Shown here one piece after another: positions 26,230 through 35,688 of a stretch of 64,000 bases of DNA. Each line of letters opens with the position of its first letter. The stretch's first letter is position 1. The notes under the pieces were generated by a model. It saw only the letters and a list, made by a program, of their open reading frames with translations, was not told where the DNA came from and did not search any database. Source of the stretch: an uncultured Nitrosospira sp. (lineage in GTDB: Bacteria; Nitrospirota; Nitrospiria; Nitrospirales; Nitrospiraceae); contig CAADGK010000098.1 of NCBI GenBank assembly GCA_900696515.1, positions 24,270 to 88,269 on the forward strand, read 5' to 3'. The translations under genes and the position numbers were made by a program.

Positions 26230-27609
26230 GTGAACATACTGTTCTGCTGCGAATTCTACGCGCCCAGCGTCGGCGGTATCCAGGAAGTCATGCGACAAGT
26301 GGCGGAGCGACTCGTCTCCCGGGGCCATGATGTCACCGTCGCCACATCACACCTTCCGTCCCGCACATTCACTCAGCTCAACGGAGTGAGAATCGTGGGG
26401 TTTGATGTGTCCGGCAGTTATGTGAAGGGGTTGAACGGTGACGTGACACACTATCAACGGTTTGTATCAACAGGCAGTTTTGACGTTGTCTTGATCAATA
26501 TGGCGCAACAGTGGACCCTTGATGCCTTGATTCCCGTCCTCGGCAAGATCCCCTATCGCAAAGTTCTCATTCCCTGCGGATTCTCCTGCTTCTATGAACC
26601 GTCCTATAAGACTTATTTCCGGCAGATGCCGGACGTCTTACGCCAATTCGATCATCTGATCTTTCATGCCTCCGAGTATCGAGACATCAGCTTCGTAAAG
26701 CAGTGTGGGTTGGAACAGTTTTCCATCATTCCGAACGGGGCGAGCGAAACGGAATTTGCTCAGAAGAAAGATCCTGCCTTTCGAAAGCGACTGGGAATCT
26801 CTGACCAGGAGCGCCTCTTCCTCACCGTAGGTGCCTTTACCGCAGACAAGGGATATGCGGACTTATTGCAATCCTACCTCACCTGTGACTTTGGAAAACA
26901 AGCCTCGGTATTGCTCTTGAACGCGAACGCCTACATTGCTGAACCACCCCAGAGGAATTCCGCAGCATCGACAACTTCATCAGAATTATTGACCCATCAT
27001 CACACACGGATCTCTGCTGAATCTCGTCCGAATGAGACAACAATTCGCGCCATATTGTCACAGACGTACCGTGGTCTGCTCGGTTTCATCACAGGGCATA
27101 AGCCCGATCAGAATCCGCCGCCGTTTCGCGATGAGATACAATCCCTCCTGAAACAACTCAATCAGCCCGGGACCAACAAGAGGGTGATGGTAACGGATTT
27201 GCCTCGGCCGGCACTCGTGCAAGCCTATCTGAACGCCGATCTCTTTGTCTTTGCCTCACGTATCGAGTATTCCCCTCTGGTGCTCTTCGAGGCAGCCGCG
27301 GCCGGCACACCGTTTCTTTCCGCCCAAGTCGGCAATGCTCAAGAAATTGCAGAATGGACCGGAGGCGGCATAATCGGCCCCTCGCTCATCGATACGAGAG
27401 GATACACACGAATCGATGCCACGCGATTCGCTGAGCAATGGGTCCAACTCATCAATGACGAAGAGAGAAGACGCGAACTTGGACAAAATGGAAGACGAAA
27501 TTGGGCTACCCAATTTACGTGGGAACGCATCGCTCAACAGTATGAGAACAGGCTCCAACAGGTCTGTACTGCACCAGCGGTCATGAGCGAAGCGATCCGA
27601 AACTGTTAG
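26230..27609 (+). CDS. Glycosyltransferase family 4
   Basis: 459 residues from GTG 26230, chosen because AAGGTGG at 26215-26221 is correctly spaced and the protein then begins MNILFCCEFYAPSVGGIQEV, the usual GT4 start. The frame itself is open from 26170. GT-B fold: N-terminal acceptor domain, and C-terminal GDP/UDP-sugar domain with RLFLTVGAFTADKGYADLL and ADLFVFASRIEYSPLVLFEAAAAGTPFLS. The stretch at about 250-310 is an insertion between the two halves of the donor domain and is unusual. Donor and acceptor are unknown. Confidence 0.85.
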   Translation: MNILFCCEFYAPSVGGIQEVMRQVAERLVSRGHDVTVATSHLPSRTFTQLNGVRIVGFDVSGSYVKGLNGDVTHYQRFVSTGSFDVVLINMAQQWTLDALIPVLGKIPYRKVLIPCGFSCFYEPSYKTYFRQMPDVLRQFDHLIFHASEYRDISFVKQCGLEQFSIIPNGASETEFAQKKDPAFRKRLGISDQERLFLTVGAFTADKGYADLLQSYLTCDFGKQASVLLLNANAYIAEPPQRNSAASTTSSELLTHHHTRISAESRPNETTIRAILSQTYRGLLGFITGHKPDQNPPPFRDEIQSLLKQLNQPGTNKRVMVTDLPRPALVQAYLNADLFVFASRIEYSPLVLFEAAAAGTPFLSAQVGNAQEIAEWTGGGIIGPSLIDTRGYTRIDATRFAEQWVQLINDEERRRELGQNGRRNWATQFTWERIAQQYENRLQQVCTAPAVMSEAIRNC

Positions 27610-27623
27610 CAGGACTCAGCGGT

Positions 27624-28805
27624 ATGCGCATTTTGTATGTCGCGATGAAATACGACTATGGCCGCCCGAACCAGGGGCTTAGCTTTGAACATTACAATTT
27701 TTACGACTGCTTGCGCCGGATGGGACATGACATTGTGTACTTCGATTTCATGACCCTGATGCAAGAACATGGCCGATCCTGGATGAATAGCCGGCTTGTG
27801 GAAGTGGCCCAGCAGGAGAAACCGGATCTGATGTTCACCGTGCTCTTCACAGACGAATTTGATGCATCGGCGTTGCGCCATGTAACGGAAAATGTCGGCA
27901 TTGTGACCCTCAACTGGTTTTGCGACGATCATTGGCGATTCGAACAGTACTCTCGCCTGTGGGCTCCGTGCTTCCGATGGGTTGTGACTACGGCGGAAAG
28001 TGCTCTCCCTAAGTATGCGCAGATTGGTTATCCCAATGTCATCAAAAGCCAGTGGGCCTGCAACACCTTCCTGTATCGCCGGATGAACCTCCCCATGGAA
28101 TATGATGTGACCTTCATCGGTCAACCGTACGGAGCTCGCCGAACCGTGATTGAGCAACTGCGGCAGGCCGGTGTCAACGTCAGAACCTGGGGGCAGGGAT
28201 GGGATTCTGGAAAGGTCTCGCAGGACCAGATGATCAGGATCTTCAGCACAAGCCGCATCAATCTCAATCTCACAGCGGCATACGGCTCAAGCTCCGCTGA
28301 TGGGCTACCCGTTTCGTCATCGGGGAGACGTCCCCTTCGACGGCTCTTCGAACAGATCCCGTTCGTAAATGCCCTGAGCAAACGTGCAACAGCCTACGGC
28401 CAAGAACGCTCACGATCCCAGTGCGGTCAACCACCGATACCGGCAGCAGCCGAGCCCGCCGAACCCTGCACCGAACAGATCAAGGGACGCAACTTCGAGG
28501 TCCCAGGCACCGGAGGTTTTCTCCTGACGCAACAGGCAGCCGATCTGGAACACTACTATGATCTCGGCAGAGAGGTCGTCTGTTTTCACTCTACTCAAGA
28601 AATGATTGAGCAGGTCCGCCACTACCTGACACATGATGATGAGCGCACAGCTATTGCTGAGGCAGGATACCAGCGAACGGTGAGAGACCACACCTATCAA
28701 CAGCGTTTCAACAAAATCTTTGCCCGCATCGGGCTGGCTGCGCGTGCAACCCCGGCACACGGCGCCCGGTCAGCAGTCGCTGGACAGACGCAGGAGGTGC
28801 GATAG
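27624..28805 (+). CDS. CgeB-like glycosyltransferase
   Basis: 393 residues, second CgeB/Glyco_trans_1_2 family member of the locus. The N-terminus is MRILYVAMKYDYGRPNQGLS. The middle part has GVVTLNWFCDD-like GIVTLNWFCDDHWRFEQYS and YDVTFIGQPYGARR. The C-terminal domain has KGRNFEVPGTGGFLLTQQAAD and ends in RDHTYQQRFNKIFARI. The motif order is the same as in the protein at 15446-16591, but identity is low. About 60 residues (340-310 upstream of the motif) are a Pro/Ser/Arg-rich insertion. It probably adds a sugar to the glycan; specificity is unknown. Confidence 0.75.
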   Translation: MRILYVAMKYDYGRPNQGLSFEHYNFYDCLRRMGHDIVYFDFMTLMQEHGRSWMNSRLVEVAQQEKPDLMFTVLFTDEFDASALRHVTENVGIVTLNWFCDDHWRFEQYSRLWAPCFRWVVTTAESALPKYAQIGYPNVIKSQWACNTFLYRRMNLPMEYDVTFIGQPYGARRTVIEQLRQAGVNVRTWGQGWDSGKVSQDQMIRIFSTSRINLNLTAAYGSSSADGLPVSSSGRRPLRRLFEQIPFVNALSKRATAYGQERSRSQCGQPPIPAAAEPAEPCTEQIKGRNFEVPGTGGFLLTQQAADLEHYYDLGREVVCFHSTQEMIEQVRHYLTHDDERTAIAEAGYQRTVRDHTYQQRFNKIFARIGLAARATPAHGARSAVAGQTQEVR

Positions 28806-28855
28806 ACCGAGGACCGTGCGAGTCCGTTCTTGCTACTTGACCGAGAGAACATGAC

Positions 28856-29713
28856 ATGCCCATGAAACAACGATTGCGACTGGCATTCACTGATTTTTGG
28901 GAAGGATTTGACTGTAATCCTACCGGGAAGTCCTGCTTTGACAACGTGCTGTACAAAATTTTATCGGAACGCTTCGATATTGACATCTCGGACGACCCCG
29001 ACTTTCTGATTTATAGCGTATTTGGATCTCAGCACAAGCACTACACATGCCCCAAGGTCTTTTACACGGCCGAAAATGTCAGACCTGATTTTAATGAGTG
29101 TCAGTACGCCATCACCTTTGACTATCTCGATGACGCTCGCCATCTGCGGTTTCCCTTGTCGGCCGTGACCCTGTACGAATGGGGCATTCTGGATGACTTC
29201 GCCATCTCCATCGATTGCGAGCGGATACGAGCCGAAAAAACACGATTTTGCAACTTCCTGTTTTCCAATGCAAATGCTCGTGAAAGAAATACGTTGTTCC
29301 AGAAACTGTCGAAGTACAAACGAGTAGACTCGGGAGGCCGGGCGCTCAACAATCTTGGGTACTACGTTGAAGACAAGATGAACTTTTTGAGCCAGTACAA
29401 ATTCACCATCGCGTTTGAGAACAGCGAATATTCTGGCTACACCACCGAGAAGCTGGTTCACCCCAAGTTGGTCAACAGTATTCCCATTTATTGGGGCAAC
29501 CCCGATGTTCACAAAGACTGGAATACACATGCGTTCATCAATGCCTATGAGTTTCCGAACATGAAACAGCTCATCGAGTTCATTCAGGAGGTTGATCGGA
29601 ATGACAACCTGTACTTTAACTTATTAAGACAACCGCATTTTACCACTCCGAAATCTCGTCATCTCGATCGGCAGACCCTCATCACATTCTTTGAACGGAT
29701 CACACATTCATGA
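28856..29713 (+). CDS. Glycosyltransferase family 10 (fucosyltransferase-like)
   Basis: 285 residues. The GT10 alpha-1,3/4-fucosyltransferase signature is seen in KFTIAFENSEYSGYTTEKL followed by IPIYWGNPDV. The N-terminal half has the shorter bacterial acceptor domain (PKVFYTAENVRPDFNECQYA). The donor is expected to be GDP-fucose or a related GDP-sugar. No GDP-fucose synthesis genes (gmd, fcl) are in the window. The gene looks poorer in GC than its surroundings: 55 of 120 bases at 29341-29460 are G or C by hand count. That fits acquisition by transfer. Confidence 0.85.
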   Translation: MPMKQRLRLAFTDFWEGFDCNPTGKSCFDNVLYKILSERFDIDISDDPDFLIYSVFGSQHKHYTCPKVFYTAENVRPDFNECQYAITFDYLDDARHLRFPLSAVTLYEWGILDDFAISIDCERIRAEKTRFCNFLFSNANARERNTLFQKLSKYKRVDSGGRALNNLGYYVEDKMNFLSQYKFTIAFENSEYSGYTTEKLVHPKLVNSIPIYWGNPDVHKDWNTHAFINAYEFPNMKQLIEFIQEVDRNDNLYFNLLRQPHFTTPKSRHLDRQTLITFFERITHS

Positions 29714-29719
29714 CGAGCG

Positions 29720-30532
29720 ATGAGACATAACGTGCGTGCTGGACTCATGACCGTCGCGACAAGACTCAATGCGATGCTCAAACGATTTGACATGACTATT
29801 ACACGACACAGTCGACTTGAAACGCTGCGGCAGCGGCTCAATGCCGTCAGCGACATCGATATCGATCTCCTCATTAATGCCCCCGCTGAACACACTCTCG
29901 ACATCGTCAAGTACCTGCCACGGTCCACTGCTCAGCACCGGCAGGACATATTCGTCCTCTCACAGCTTCATTTCAAACGAGGTGGTTTTTTTGTTGAGTT
30001 TGGTGCCACCAACGGCCTCGATCACTCCAATACCTATCTATTGGAGAAAGAATTCGGCTGGAACGGTATTTTGGCAGAACCGGCCCTCTGTTGGCACAAC
30101 GCGTTACGAAGGAACCGCGAGGTCTCGGTTGATACACGGTGTCTCTGGAAAGAATCGAATCAGACCATCTCATTTTATGAAACCGATGCCGCGGATCTCT
30201 CGACGATTGAAACCTATCGAGAACATGATCTCCACGCACGCAGACGTGCGCATGGAACACGGTACGACGTGCCCACCGTTTCCCTCCAAGACTTGCTCGC
30301 ACACCACAAAGCTCCCCAGCTCATCGATTATCTTTCAATTGATACCGAAGGGAGCGAATTTGAGATCTTGAACAACTTCGACTTTGAACGACACAGGTTT
30401 CGTATCATTACCTGCGAGCATAACTTCACCCCGGCACGGGACAAGATTCATCGCTTACTCTCCAAGCAAGGGTACACACGAGCCCTTGAGCGCCTTTCGA
30501 AACAAGACGATTGGTATGTATTGGTAGGATGA
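29720..30532 (+). CDS. FkbM family methyltransferase
   Basis: 270 residues. The family motifs are GGFFVEFGATNGLDHSNTYL (an FkbM-type motif I), then GWNGILAEPALCWHNAL, and the characteristic IDYLSIDTEGSEFEILNNFDF followed by FRIITCEHNF. FkbM enzymes O-methylate hydroxyl groups and occur in many surface polysaccharide clusters. It lies 6 bases after the GT10 gene, so the two are probably co-transcribed. O-methylation of a deoxy sugar such as fucose would be a natural pairing but is not shown. Confidence 0.85.
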   Translation: MRHNVRAGLMTVATRLNAMLKRFDMTITRHSRLETLRQRLNAVSDIDIDLLINAPAEHTLDIVKYLPRSTAQHRQDIFVLSQLHFKRGGFFVEFGATNGLDHSNTYLLEKEFGWNGILAEPALCWHNALRRNREVSVDTRCLWKESNQTISFYETDAADLSTIETYREHDLHARRRAHGTRYDVPTVSLQDLLAHHKAPQLIDYLSIDTEGSEFEILNNFDFERHRFRIITCEHNFTPARDKIHRLLSKQGYTRALERLSKQDDWYVLVG

Positions 30533-30624
30533 TCGGCTGAAGTCACCGACATCGACACGAATAGTCAGACGCGTTCCTCGCCGAACACTTTCGCGGCGCA
30601 TTGTCCAGCAGAGGAGCCTCGCAA

Positions 30625-31704
30625 TTGCATACAATAGGTTGCCCTATCCCGGCGTCGCCTCGCATCAGTTGTGTATTGGCGGTATGTAATGGGCAGGCCC
30701 ATCTTCCCGAGTCCATTCGCAGCATCCAAACCCAGACATTCCATGACTGGGAACTCATTGTGGTGGATGATGGGTCAACAGATCGTACGCCACAGATCCT
30801 CGACCAGGTACAACATGAAGATACCCGTATACGCGTCCACACCCAGTCGAAGCAAGGGCTCGTTGCCGCATTGAATCAGGGCATCATGATGGCCAGAGGT
30901 GAGTATATTGCCAGGATGGATGCCGATGATATTAGCATGCCTGATCGCTTTGCGGTTCAACTTGAATACCTGGACGATCATCACGATATCGGAATCTGCG
31001 GATCATGGATCGAAACATTCGGCGCCAAAACATCAGAAATCGTGGAATATCCAAGAGATGACGGGGCTATTCGGTGCCAATTACTCTTCGCCCCATCGTT
31101 GGCTCACCCCGCAACGATGTTTCGACGGAGTCTGATCGTTGATCATCATCTCTTCTACGACGAACGGGCAGTCCACGCGGAGGATTACGACCTATGGGTA
31201 CGGGCCTCTCGGCATACCCGTTTCGCCAATGTACCGATCACCCTGCTTCGGTACCGGATACATCCGCAGCAGGTCGGTCATCTGTTTGAAGCAAAAATGG
31301 ATGAGATAGCACAAGCCATTCGCATTGCTCAGCTGGCTCGTCTCGGCATTACCCCGGTACCAGATGAAGCACACCTGCATCAACAGATCAGTCGGTGGAA
31401 GTTTGAACCATCAACGACATTTCTCTCGGCGACTCGTATCTGGTTTGATAAGCTGATAGATGCAAATCGGATGACCGGAGTCTATCCGGAAACTGAGTTT
31501 CTTACGGTATTGGGGACGTGGTGGAGCAATGTGTGTCTCGTGGCGACGACCGAAGGATGGCGGACGCTGATTGAATGTTGGCGTGCTCCGCGCTTAGCCC
31601 GGTCCGCATGGAGCCCATGGGAACATCTGAAGTTTGCCCTGAAATGCCTGTTCCGAAAACATCCACACACGAAATTCTTAGGGATGCGTGGCGTTGCAAA
31701 CTGA
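30625..31704 (+). CDS. Glycosyltransferase family 2
   Basis: 359 residues from TTG 30625, chosen because GAGGAG at 30611-30616 is well spaced in front of it; the open frame starts at TTG 30601. GT-A fold: ISCVLAVCNGQAHLPESI, LIVVDDGSTDRTPQIL, DXD motif ARMDADDISMPDRF, acceptor motif VHAEDYDLWVRAS, and RYRIHPQQVG as in many O-antigen GT2 enzymes. Donor and acceptor are unknown. It overlaps the next gene by 17 bases. Confidence 0.85.
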   Translation: MHTIGCPIPASPRISCVLAVCNGQAHLPESIRSIQTQTFHDWELIVVDDGSTDRTPQILDQVQHEDTRIRVHTQSKQGLVAALNQGIMMARGEYIARMDADDISMPDRFAVQLEYLDDHHDIGICGSWIETFGAKTSEIVEYPRDDGAIRCQLLFAPSLAHPATMFRRSLIVDHHLFYDERAVHAEDYDLWVRASRHTRFANVPITLLRYRIHPQQVGHLFEAKMDEIAQAIRIAQLARLGITPVPDEAHLHQQISRWKFEPSTTFLSATRIWFDKLIDANRMTGVYPETEFLTVLGTWWSNVCLVATTEGWRTLIECWRAPRLARSAWSPWEHLKFALKCLFRKHPHTKFLGMRGVAN

Positions 31705-32641
31705 ATCACTCCTGATTAGCGTCGTGCTCTGCACCTACAACCGCTGTGACCTGATGACCGCGGCGTTGAAAAGTGTATGTGAACAGTCTTTGCCTCCGTC
31801 ACGCTATGAAGTTCTCGTGGTTGACAACAATTCATCGGATACGACGAAGCAATGCGTACTGGCGATGAGTCGTCACTACCCACACGTACGATATCTGTTT
31901 GAGGACAAACAAGGCCTATCCCACGCACGTAACGCTGGCTTTCGTGCCGCACGAGGCCTGTACGTCGCCTATGCGGATGACGATGCCACGGTCCCCACGG
32001 ATTGGTTGTGCGTCGCCCAACACATTATTGAACAGACAGCCCCTGCCATGTTTGGAGGCCCCTATCGCCCGTTCTACAATGCCATGAAACCACCGTGGTA
32101 TCGGGACAAGTATGGGAGTTATGACCTGGGAGTGGTAGCAAAAGAGCTCACCAAGGACGAGTACCTTTGTGGAACAAATATGTTCTTCCGCCGAAACCTA
32201 CTCGAACAACTTGAGGGGTTTAACACAGAGGTCGGCATGATGGGGGAACGATTGGGTTACGGGGAAGAGACCGTGATTCAACGACGAATCTGCAACGAAT
32301 ATCCCAAAGAAGTCATTTACTACGATCCAAGGCTCCTCGTATCGCACCTTGTGCGTCCTGAGAAGATGAGCATGCGCTGGTGCGCCAGACAGATGTTTGC
32401 GTCTGGACAAGCCTGGCAACACGTGTTGCACGAGACGGCTACGGAACGCATCCATGCTGCGCGCTCCTGTCTTCGTGGTCTACGGGCATTGGCCCAACTG
32501 ACCGGAAGCCTGGTCCTCGGAATTCTGGTGAGAGATCGTACCCGATACCCTTTCATCGAAAACTACCTCTATGAAGTGGTCTTCGTTCAACTCCAAACAC
32601 TCGGGAGCACATATGCACAACTCGCGCGTCGCACCGACTAA
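31688..32641 (+). CDS. Glycosyltransferase family 2
   Basis: 317 residues from a GTG overlapping the previous gene by 17 bases. GT-A fold: LISVVLCTYNRCDLMTAAL, VLVVDNNSSDTTKQC, DXD-like VAYADDDATVPTDW. The segment FNTEVGMMGERLGYGEETVIQRR carries the acceptor-side E-E motif of WcaA-like transferases. About 60 C-terminal residues include one hydrophobic helix (LTGSLVLGILV) that may touch the membrane. Specificity is unknown. Confidence 0.85.
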   Translation: MALQTESLLISVVLCTYNRCDLMTAALKSVCEQSLPPSRYEVLVVDNNSSDTTKQCVLAMSRHYPHVRYLFEDKQGLSHARNAGFRAARGLYVAYADDDATVPTDWLCVAQHIIEQTAPAMFGGPYRPFYNAMKPPWYRDKYGSYDLGVVAKELTKDEYLCGTNMFFRRNLLEQLEGFNTEVGMMGERLGYGEETVIQRRICNEYPKEVIYYDPRLLVSHLVRPEKMSMRWCARQMFASGQAWQHVLHETATERIHAARSCLRGLRALAQLTGSLVLGILVRDRTRYPFIENYLYEVVFVQLQTLGSTYAQLARRTD

Positions 32642-32704
32642 ACGGCAGTGCAACCCGATTGGATATGTTATCGACGGCAATGACAACAAGGGGCATCATG
32701 TGAC

Positions 32705-34702
32705 ATGTGTGGCATAGCCGGAGTCGTCGCTGCAGAACCTCTGACACGAGACACCCTCTCCCGTGTCATGGAGATGAGTGCCGCAATGGTCCATCGAGGA
32801 CCCGACGGGCAGGCGGATTTCCATGATGGATCGGTCGCCCTGGCCATGCGCCGATTGAGTATCATTGACCTTCAGGGCGGGCGGCAACCGTTTTTCAGTG
32901 AAGATGGGACACTGGTGCTGATCGCAAACGGAGAGATCTACAATCATGTCGAACTCCGGGACCAGCTGCGAGCGGACGGCCATCAATTCAGGTCCGCCAG
33001 CGATTGCGAGGTCATCGTCCATCTCTATGAACAATATGGATTCGATTGCGTCCACCACCTCAGGGGAATGTTTGCCTTTGCATTATGGGATTCCCGGAAC
33101 AGGCGGTTGATGCTCGCCCGCGATCGAATGGGGGAAAAACCGCTCTATCTGTACCAAAATGGCACCGCATTGTATTTTGCATCGGAGATGAAGGCGCTCC
33201 TCGCCATGGGGTTGGTGCCATTCGAGCTTGAGCCTGCGGCAGTCGATCTCTTCTTCCAGTACAATTATGTTCCTGAACCGATGACACCCATCCGAGGGAT
33301 CCGAAAGCTTCCTGCGGCCCATATCCTGCTCATTGATGCAGCAACAGGGGCGCAGCGGGAATGGTGCTATTGGCATATGGAGGATGCCCCCGTTGTTTCC
33401 GGTCCCCCCCATGAATTAATTCGACAGGAACTCGAGCGCATCTGCGAATTCATTGTGCGGTCCGACGTTCCTGTTGGAGTCGCCTTGAGTGGCGGTTTGG
33501 ATTCAAGTGCGATCGCGGCGATGGCAGCTCGGAAATATCCCGGTGTCATGCAGGCATTCACCGTGGGCTACAACATTGCCAGTCCATATGATGAACGGGA
33601 AGCAGCCAAACGATTTGCTCAATATCTCGGCATGTCCATTCATGAGGTCATCCTCCAATCGGAAGAGGTGGGGTCGTTTTTCCCCGAGCTCGTCTCCTGG
33701 CTTGATGATCCGATCGGGGATATTTCCGCGTTTGGCTACTATTCCGTGATGAAAGCCGCCAAGGCTCACGGTGTATCGGTCATGCTGCAAGGGCATGGAG
33801 GAGATGAGCTCTTCTGGGGGTATCCGTGGTTACAGCAAGCGGCGGCGCAAACCATCAGGAAGTACAATGGCCGCCTGACGGGATCGCCGAAGTTTCGTGA
33901 CTATCTTGCACTGACAGGACCTGAGTATTGGTCGTTGTGGGGAATCAAAGAATGGGTGAAGGGTGGGGCAGGTATTGTGCCATCGTGGGAGGCGTATGCA
34001 CGTGATCGATCCAGTCCACAAGAACAGACCGTGTTTTACGACATCACCCCGGATTTTCGTCTTGCTCAACAGGGCATGAAGGCCATCTACACACGTTCCT
34101 TTGCCGACGCTCTTTGCGCCGGCAACGCCTACCGCCCATTCACCGCCCCAACTCCGTGGTCGCACATCGACGTCTTGCTCACGCAGCTCATCTGCAAAAC
34201 GTATCTCCTGGAAAATGGTATTGCTCAGGGAGATCGTCTGAGCATGGCGTCGTCCGTGGAAGTGCGACTGCCGTTCGTCGACCATCGGTTGGTGGAACTC
34301 GTCATCGGGTTACGTAAAGCCTCCCCGGATCATGGGTTGCCGTCGAAGTTTTGGCTTCGACAGGCTCTGAAAGATGTCCTGCCGGACTGGGTGCTCAATC
34401 GACCGAAGCGGGGATTTACTCCTCCGCTGCATGAATGGCACGAAGCAATTTTTTCCAATCACGGGGCCAATTTGGAGAACGGATTTCTCGTCAACGCGGG
34501 AGTCTTGACTTCGTCAGCCGGCAGAGCATTGGCGAGAGGGCCTTATCCTCCTAGAGCGTGCTCTCCCATCTCCTTCAAAGCGTTGACCCTGGAGCTCTGG
34601 TGCCGGACGCTGAGATCACGTTCGATGACAGGCAAGACACAAGAGGCCGCCTCGCGACGGGCACAGCGGGAACCACATCCCGTCACGTCTGCTTCAGACT
34701 AG
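32705..34702 (+). CDS. asnB: Asparagine synthase (glutamine-hydrolysing) family amidotransferase
   Basis: 665 residues. The N-terminal class II glutamine amidotransferase domain begins MCGIAGVV, with Cys2 as nucleophile after Met removal; IANGEIYNH lies near 73-81. The C-terminal synthetase domain has the PP-loop SGGLDSS (262-268) and GDRLSMASSVEVRLPF. True AsnB makes asparagine from aspartate. Homologues inside O-antigen loci, such as WbpS, instead amidate hexuronic acids or similar sugar carboxylates. Its place amid glycosyltransferases supports the second role. The C-terminal 45 residues are basic and disordered. Confidence 0.88.
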   Translation: MCGIAGVVAAEPLTRDTLSRVMEMSAAMVHRGPDGQADFHDGSVALAMRRLSIIDLQGGRQPFFSEDGTLVLIANGEIYNHVELRDQLRADGHQFRSASDCEVIVHLYEQYGFDCVHHLRGMFAFALWDSRNRRLMLARDRMGEKPLYLYQNGTALYFASEMKALLAMGLVPFELEPAAVDLFFQYNYVPEPMTPIRGIRKLPAAHILLIDAATGAQREWCYWHMEDAPVVSGPPHELIRQELERICEFIVRSDVPVGVALSGGLDSSAIAAMAARKYPGVMQAFTVGYNIASPYDEREAAKRFAQYLGMSIHEVILQSEEVGSFFPELVSWLDDPIGDISAFGYYSVMKAAKAHGVSVMLQGHGGDELFWGYPWLQQAAAQTIRKYNGRLTGSPKFRDYLALTGPEYWSLWGIKEWVKGGAGIVPSWEAYARDRSSPQEQTVFYDITPDFRLAQQGMKAIYTRSFADALCAGNAYRPFTAPTPWSHIDVLLTQLICKTYLLENGIAQGDRLSMASSVEVRLPFVDHRLVELVIGLRKASPDHGLPSKFWLRQALKDVLPDWVLNRPKRGFTPPLHEWHEAIFSNHGANLENGFLVNAGVLTSSAGRALARGPYPPRACSPISFKALTLELWCRTLRSRSMTGKTQEAASRRAQREPHPVTSASD

Positions 34703-34735
34703 GCCGACGTGTCTCCACTTTCAAGGTGCGCCACG

Positions 34736-35653
34736 ATGTCTCTCGCTCCGATTGCACTGTTTGCGTACAACCGGCCATCACATCTGGCCCGCACGCTCTC
34801 GGCCTTGCGTGGCAATCCAGGCGCCCGAGAGTCGGACTTGTTTATTTTTAGCGACGGGCCAAGAGACGCTCATGACGTGCAGGCCGTAAAAGACGTCCGG
34901 AGAGTCATCAGGCACATAGAGGGCTTTGGTCATATCTCCATTCGTGAGGAGCCATTCAATCTCGGACTCGCTCAATCGATCATTCGTGGGGTGACCCGGC
35001 TTGTGGAGCAATATGGCCATATTATTGTCCTGGAAGATGACCTTGTTGTGGCGCCGGGTTTTCTCAGCTTTATGAACCAGGCGCTGTCGCGGTTCTCAAT
35101 GGAACCCCGTGTAATGCAAATTGCAGGAAATATGTTTTCTTTTCCGTCTACGGCAGGGGTAGGGGATGTTTTCCTCTCCAGAAAGGCAGCCAGTTGTGGA
35201 TGGGCAACCTGGTCGAGAGCATGGAGACATTTCAATGCTCAGTCCCATGAATTGTTAGCACAGATTCGTCTTTGTGGTAAGCAACATGCCTTCGATATGG
35301 ATGGAACCTATCCCTATTTCGAACATCTGACGAAAGCGGCCGAAGGACACCTGGATGTGTGGGGAGTACGTTGGCATGCCAGCATGTTTTTGAAGCAAGG
35401 ACTCTGTCTGTATTCGACGCTACCACTCGTATCGAATATAGGGATGGACGGAAGCGGAATGCATTGTGAACCAACGACCGCGTTCGACGTCTCCTTGAGC
35501 TCCCGCACTTCCTGGAATTTCTCGGTCCCCATTGAGGAATCGTCGATAGGGCTCGAGATATGGAAGCACTTCGCGGTGGAGTCCCAACAAAGGATGCGTC
35601 CATCCGTGATGCGGCGAATCGCAAGGACACTCCGTCGATTCGCAAAATGTTAA
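34736..35653 (+). CDS. Glycosyltransferase, GT-A fold (GT2/GnT-I-like)
   Basis: 305 residues from ATG 34736, preceded by AAGGTG; an in-frame GTG at 34709 is less likely. The N-terminus is LAPIALFAYNRPSHLARTL. The DXD-type metal site is HIIVLEDDLVVAPGFLSF, and CGWATWSRAWRHF follows, a combination seen in GT2 proteins that resemble eukaryotic N-acetylglucosaminyltransferase I. GHLDVWGVRWHASMF is also typical of the group. It probably transfers a sugar in polysaccharide assembly. Its stop lies 36 bases before the chosen start of the next gene. Confidence 0.75.
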   Translation: MSLAPIALFAYNRPSHLARTLSALRGNPGARESDLFIFSDGPRDAHDVQAVKDVRRVIRHIEGFGHISIREEPFNLGLAQSIIRGVTRLVEQYGHIIVLEDDLVVAPGFLSFMNQALSRFSMEPRVMQIAGNMFSFPSTAGVGDVFLSRKAASCGWATWSRAWRHFNAQSHELLAQIRLCGKQHAFDMDGTYPYFEHLTKAAEGHLDVWGVRWHASMFLKQGLCLYSTLPLVSNIGMDGSGMHCEPTTAFDVSLSSRTSWNFSVPIEESSIGLEIWKHFAVESQQRMRPSVMRRIARTLRRFAKC

Positions 35654-35688
35654 ACGGTCTTTTTACCTGTCATGACGGAGTGCCACGG

